DNA from: Methylobacter sp.
GTDB taxonomy: Bacteria > Pseudomonadota > Gammaproteobacteria > Methylococcales > Methylomonadaceae
DNA length: 7,875 nucleotides
Assembly (NCBI GenBank): GCA_028714995.1
Contig: JAQTLI010000112.1
Coordinates: 1 to 7,875 of the forward strand
Reading direction: 5' to 3'
Shown: piece by piece, positions 5,189 to 7,875 of the stretch
Numbering within the stretch: position 1 is the stretch's first letter
How the letters are laid out: each line of letters begins with the position of its first letter
Program-made: the position numbers and the translations under genes
The notes under the pieces: model-generated
The model's input: the letters and a program-made list of their open reading frames with translations, nothing else
Told to the model about the DNA's origin: nothing
Databases searched by the model: none

Positions 5189-6295
5189 TTATCCCTGATA
5201 AATCCCTCCAAGAATAACAGAGTTAACTGCTCCTGTTACTTCTTTAAGGTTGCCCGGCAGATTATTCATGGTTTGTCTGGCTAACCACGCAAAAGCCATC
5301 GCCTCAACATGATCGGGATGAAGGCCGTGACGCTCTGTCGATTCAACAGGGCATCCAATGTTCTGTTGTATGAGTTCCAGCAAGTAATCATTATGAATGC
5401 CGCCGCCGCAAATCAATATGCGTTCAGTAGCTGGCGCGTGCTTTTTGATGGCATCGCAAATCGTTATCGCCGTTAAAAAACACAGGCTGGCCTGTATGTC
5501 TTCGGCTTTGTAATCGGATGCGTCGAAATGCTGATAAGCCCAAGAAAGTGAGAAATACTCTTTACCGGTGCTTTTGGGCGGGGCGGCGTTGAAATAAGGA
5601 TCTTGTTTGAATAGAGCCACCAAGTCATGGTTGATTTCGCCGGTTCTAGCCCAGGTGCCATTTTTATCGTACCCAAGATTCTGGTGTTGTTTGATCCAGA
5701 GATCCATTAACGTGTTGCCGGGGCCGGTATCAAAGCCGATGACTTCGGCAGGCTGATGTTTAGGTAGGACGGTAATATTGGCGATTCCGCCAATATTTAC
5801 GATACAGCGGTGTTCATTCGGGTGGTGGAATACGGCTCGATGAAAAGCTGGAACCAGTGGTGCGCCTTGACCTTTGGCTGCAATATCCCGGCGTCTGAAA
5901 TCGGCCACGGTGGTAATGCCGGTTTTTTCGGCAATTATGTTGGGGTCGCCAATTTGCAGGGAAAAAGGAAATTTAATTTCGGGCGCATGGTAGATAGTTA
6001 GTCCATGACTACCGATGGCATCGACCGATGAAGCGGGAATGTTGGCTTTGGCAAGCAAGGTATTAACAATATCTGCGAATAAGTAGCCAAGCTGCGTGTC
6101 CATTGCGCCATATTCTTTGAGTGAGATCAGCGTGTCAGACTTGCTAATTCGCTGGATGGTGTTTTGAATTTCGTCGGGAAAGGGCAGGTATTCAAACTCG
6201 ACAAGGCGGACTTTATTGTCTTTGAAATCAACGAGAGCGGCGTCAATGCCATCGAGACTGGTTCCCGACATGAGTCCGATATAAAGCTCAGGCAT
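5189..6295 (-). CDS. anmK: Anhydro-N-acetylmuramic acid kinase AnmK
   Basis: Cytoplasmic murein-recycling kinase that hydrolyses the 1,6-anhydro ring of anhydro-MurNAc and phosphorylates it to MurNAc-6-phosphate. The 368 residues are the normal length. Motifs in order: GLMSGTSLDGIDAAL (7-21, phosphate loop), GSHGLTIYH (95-103), LQIGDPN, DFRRRDIAAKGQGAPLVPAFH (132-152), VNIGGIANIT (166-174), FDTGPGNTLMD (188-198) with the expected catalytic Asp189, PPKSTGKEYFS, ICGGGIHND and HVEAMAFAWLA. SHGLT replaces the more common SHGQT. The ATG lies 8 bases after the stop of the M23 peptidase gene, with a weak ribosome site, so the two are very likely one transcript with coupled translation. The partner releases or remodels murein while AnmK recovers its sugar. 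Confidence 0.97.
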   Translation of the reverse strand: MPELYIGLMSGTSLDGIDAALVDFKDNKVRLVEFEYLPFPDEIQNTIQRISKSDTLISLKEYGAMDTQLGYLFADIVNTLLAKANIPASSVDAIGSHGLTIYHAPEIKFPFSLQIGDPNIIAEKTGITTVADFRRRDIAAKGQGAPLVPAFHRAVFHHPNEHRCIVNIGGIANITVLPKHQPAEVIGFDTGPGNTLMDLWIKQHQNLGYDKNGTWARTGEINHDLVALFKQDPYFNAAPPKSTGKEYFSLSWAYQHFDASDYKAEDIQASLCFLTAITICDAIKKHAPATERILICGGGIHNDYLLELIQQNIGCPVESTERHGLHPDHVEAMAFAWLARQTMNNLPGNLKEVTGAVNSVILGGIYQG

Positions 6296-6303
6296 GGCTT
6301 GAG

Positions 6304-7581
6304 TTAATCGTAGCTAGAGGGGGTTTTCGCAAATAAACTTTTGGCTTTGACCTGATTAAGTTGGGCAAAGAACGGTTGAGTTTGTGCTTTGAAGTCAGCT
6401 AGTAATGCGTTACTTATAGGCATTGAATGCGGTATTTTGACTGTCTCCGGGTCGCGATAGACTCCATCCACATGAAATTCATAATGCAAGTGAGGGCCAG
6501 TGGCTAGGCCAGTTTGGCCTACATAGCCGATAATATCGCCTTGCTTAACATGATCGCCGACTGTTAAGCCTTTTTTAAAATCAGACATGTGCGCATATAG
6601 CGTTTCATAGTGATCATTATGTTGAACTATTACGACTTGTCCATAAGCACCTTTGCGACCACTAAAGGTGACAATTCCGTCCCCCGTTGTTTTTACAGGC
6701 GTGCCGGTTCTTGCCGCATAATCAATACCCTTATGAGCGCGAATCCTGTTAAGTATGGGGTGCTTACGGTGCATGTCAAAATGGGAACTGATCCTGGCAA
6801 AGTCAACAGGTGTGCTTAAAAAAGCCCTTTGCATAGATTGTCCATCAGGCGTGTAATAACTGGCAATGCCGGATTCATTTATATATCTGATAGCTGTATA
6901 TGACATTCCTTGGTTAATAAACTCAGCGGCAATAATTTCGTCACCATCAGTTTCTTTACTATCAACCATTTTCTTTCCATAAACAATCGTGAATTGATCG
7001 CCGGGATGTAGGTTGGTGGCAAAATCAATGTCCCATGCAAAAATATCAGTAAGTTGCAGGATCAGTTCTTTTGATAAGCCTGCTTCGAGTCCATCCAGAA
7101 ATAAAGAGGTTTCTATAGAAACATGGGCAGTATTGATTTTTGTGCTTTGTGGGTGGTCGATTAAGATTGGGCGGAATTGATTGTCATTATTTGTGTGGAC
7201 GATTTGATCTGATTCGATGGACTTGGAAGTAATAACAGTATGTTTTCTGGTGACTGGTTCAAAAGAAACAATAGAGTGGGTTTTGTGACTCGACTTGTAC
7301 CAGTCAATGGATTGTTTGCTGTTTTTTAATTTGGCAGAAACGATGGCTTGTTTTTTTGTAGTAGATTTAGGTGCCGCAACAGTTTTTTTTGAGGCAATTA
7401 GCATATCCGTGGGAATAGATTTTTTTTTGTTAACCGGTTTTGTGTGTTTTGAACGAACGTGATCAGCAGAAATAGTCTTAGCTGTTGCGTGCTTGCTTGC
7501 AGGCTTTATTACTGCGTGGCCGCTTACTGAAAAGGCTACGCTAATTCCAAAGAGCAAGGATGTATAGATTCTATTTTTCAC
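6304..7581 (-). CDS. Secreted M23-family murein DD-endopeptidase (MepM-like)
   Basis: Periplasmic metallopeptidase that cuts peptide cross-links in murein. The 425 residues begin with a signal peptide (MKNRIYTSLLFGISVAFSVSGHA, probable cleavage after residue 23). A Lys/Ser/Thr-rich low-complexity linker (about 25-130) follows, then a Csd3/OapA-like middle region (about 155-250, including LHPGDQFTIVYGKK). The LytM domain spans about 265-385: HKGIDYAA gives zinc ligands His283 and Asp287, LYAHMSDF gives catalytic His331, and GPHLHYEF gives His364 and zinc ligand His366. All active-site residues are present. No LysM repeat is obvious. The start is GTG, with a stop codon just upstream in frame and no later ATG before residue 60; the ribosome site is poor. 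Several poly-A tracts interrupt the linker region. It is the first gene of an operon with anmK. Confidence 0.94.
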   Translation of the reverse strand: MKNRIYTSLLFGISVAFSVSGHAVIKPASKHATAKTISADHVRSKHTKPVNKKKSIPTDMLIASKKTVAAPKSTTKKQAIVSAKLKNSKQSIDWYKSSHKTHSIVSFEPVTRKHTVITSKSIESDQIVHTNNDNQFRPILIDHPQSTKINTAHVSIETSLFLDGLEAGLSKELILQLTDIFAWDIDFATNLHPGDQFTIVYGKKMVDSKETDGDEIIAAEFINQGMSYTAIRYINESGIASYYTPDGQSMQRAFLSTPVDFARISSHFDMHRKHPILNRIRAHKGIDYAARTGTPVKTTGDGIVTFSGRKGAYGQVVIVQHNDHYETLYAHMSDFKKGLTVGDHVKQGDIIGYVGQTGLATGPHLHYEFHVDGVYRDPETVKIPHSMPISNALLADFKAQTQPFFAQLNQVKAKSLFAKTPSSYD

Positions 7582-7644
7582 GAGGCTGCGCTAAGTAATT
7601 GAAATTCATATAAATAATAAATAATTTAATGGGTTCATATATTT

Positions 7645-7674
7645 ATTTTAAGTGGTTTTAAAGATTTTTACCAA
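7645..7674 (-). promoter_or_regulatory. Candidate promoter for the M23 peptidase - anmK operon
   Basis: On the minus strand TTGGTA (7674-7669), an 18-base spacer and TAAAAT (7650-7645) form a plausible sigma-70 promoter, about 64 bases before the GTG start. The -35 lies only about ten bases from the apparent IS left end. The surroundings are very AT-rich, so chance matches are likely. Confidence 0.35.
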
Positions 7675-7683
7675 TTAATCTAG

Positions 7684-7875
7684 GGAGTGTTCGCAATCAT
7701 ATTTAATTCTCTGCTCCACTAGTGTATTTTAGCGGGCATTTGGATTTGAATAATAATGAAGCGTATGGTTCTGCGTGATGACCAATGGGAACGTATAAAG
7801 GATCTTTTGCCGGGCAAAGCCGGCGATTGCGGTGTGACAGCAACCAATAACCGGCAATTTATTGAAGCGGTGTTA
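7684..7875 (+). mobile_element. Left end of an IS5-family insertion sequence, right part outside the window
   Basis: The transposase start at 7756 is preceded by a 72-base non-coding end. At 7680-7683 there is CTAG, a 4-base target of the YTAR type used by many IS5-family elements, followed by GGAGTGTTCGCAATCATA as the probable left inverted repeat. The right repeat and second CTAG copy are not visible, so the boundary is inferred. Another CTAG occurs at 7719-7722 inside the palindrome CACTAGTG, an alternative but less likely boundary. Confidence 0.65.
7756..7875 (+). CDS. IS5-family transposase N-terminus (DUF4096 type), cut by window edge
   Basis: The 40 visible codons read MKRMVLRDDQWERIKDLLPG and continue KAGDCGVTATNNRQFIEAVL, open to the window end. 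DDQWERIxxLLPGKxGDxGVTAxxNRxFIEAVLW is the characteristic beginning of IS5-group transposases carrying the DUF4096 N-terminal domain. The catalytic DDE residues lie further downstream and cannot be checked. In this group the enzyme is often split in two frames joined by frameshifting, which is also outside the window. Met4 (7765) is an alternative start, and no strong ribosome site precedes either. It points away from the peptidase gene. Confidence 0.85.
   Translation, partial: MKRMVLRDDQWERIKDLLPGKAGDCGVTATNNRQFIEAVL

Noticed and set aside
1..7875. A novel defence, toxin-antitoxin, RNA or other undescribed system
   Set aside because: All stretches over about 300 bases are filled by recognisable housekeeping genes; the non-coding gaps are short and show only promoters, a terminator and an IS end.

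Overview
This window looks like ordinary chromosomal DNA from a gammaproteobacterium. The block argC - erpA - anmK - M23 peptidase is a recurring gammaproteobacterial arrangement, and the arsC - wrbA pair also recurs in pseudomonads. Moderate base composition and the protein sequences would suit a Methylococcales-like lineage, but that placement is a weak guess. I found no tRNA, rRNA, CRISPR array, phage gene or defence locus, and no convincing previously undescribed system.

Layout. Positions 1-782 (minus strand) hold a tight two-gene operon: an ArsC/YfgD-type thioredoxin-fold reductase followed by WrbA, a flavodoxin-like quinone reductase cut by the window edge. Divergently, ubiA (859-1743, plus) encodes the ubiquinone-pathway prenyltransferase. 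It converges on a minus-strand pair made of a zinc-independent MDR-family NAD(P)H:quinone oxidoreductase (2556-3593) and a 3-mercaptopyruvate-type sulfurtransferase (1760-2605), whose reading frames overlap by 50 bases. argC (3676-4707, plus; arginine biosynthesis) diverges from that pair. It is followed by erpA (4806-5138, plus; Fe-S cluster delivery) with its own promoter and a good rho-independent terminator. Converging on erpA is a minus-strand cell-wall pair: a secreted M23 endopeptidase (6304-7581) and anmK (5189-6295), which recycles anhydro-MurNAc. At the right edge begins an IS5-family insertion sequence (about 7684 onward), where tyrS would stand in the pseudomonad version of this block.

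Themes. Three of the first five genes concern quinones (ubiA, WrbA, MDR quinone reductase). The M23 peptidase and AnmK form a murein remodelling and recycling unit. The observations most worth a second look are regulatory or architectural: a perfect 12-bp terminator-like hairpin inside the 3' end of ubiA, placed to stop the convergent sulfurtransferase transcript; an IscR type-1-like box on the erpA promoter; the long gene overlap; a series of poly-A tracts in the peptidase gene; and the IS junction.
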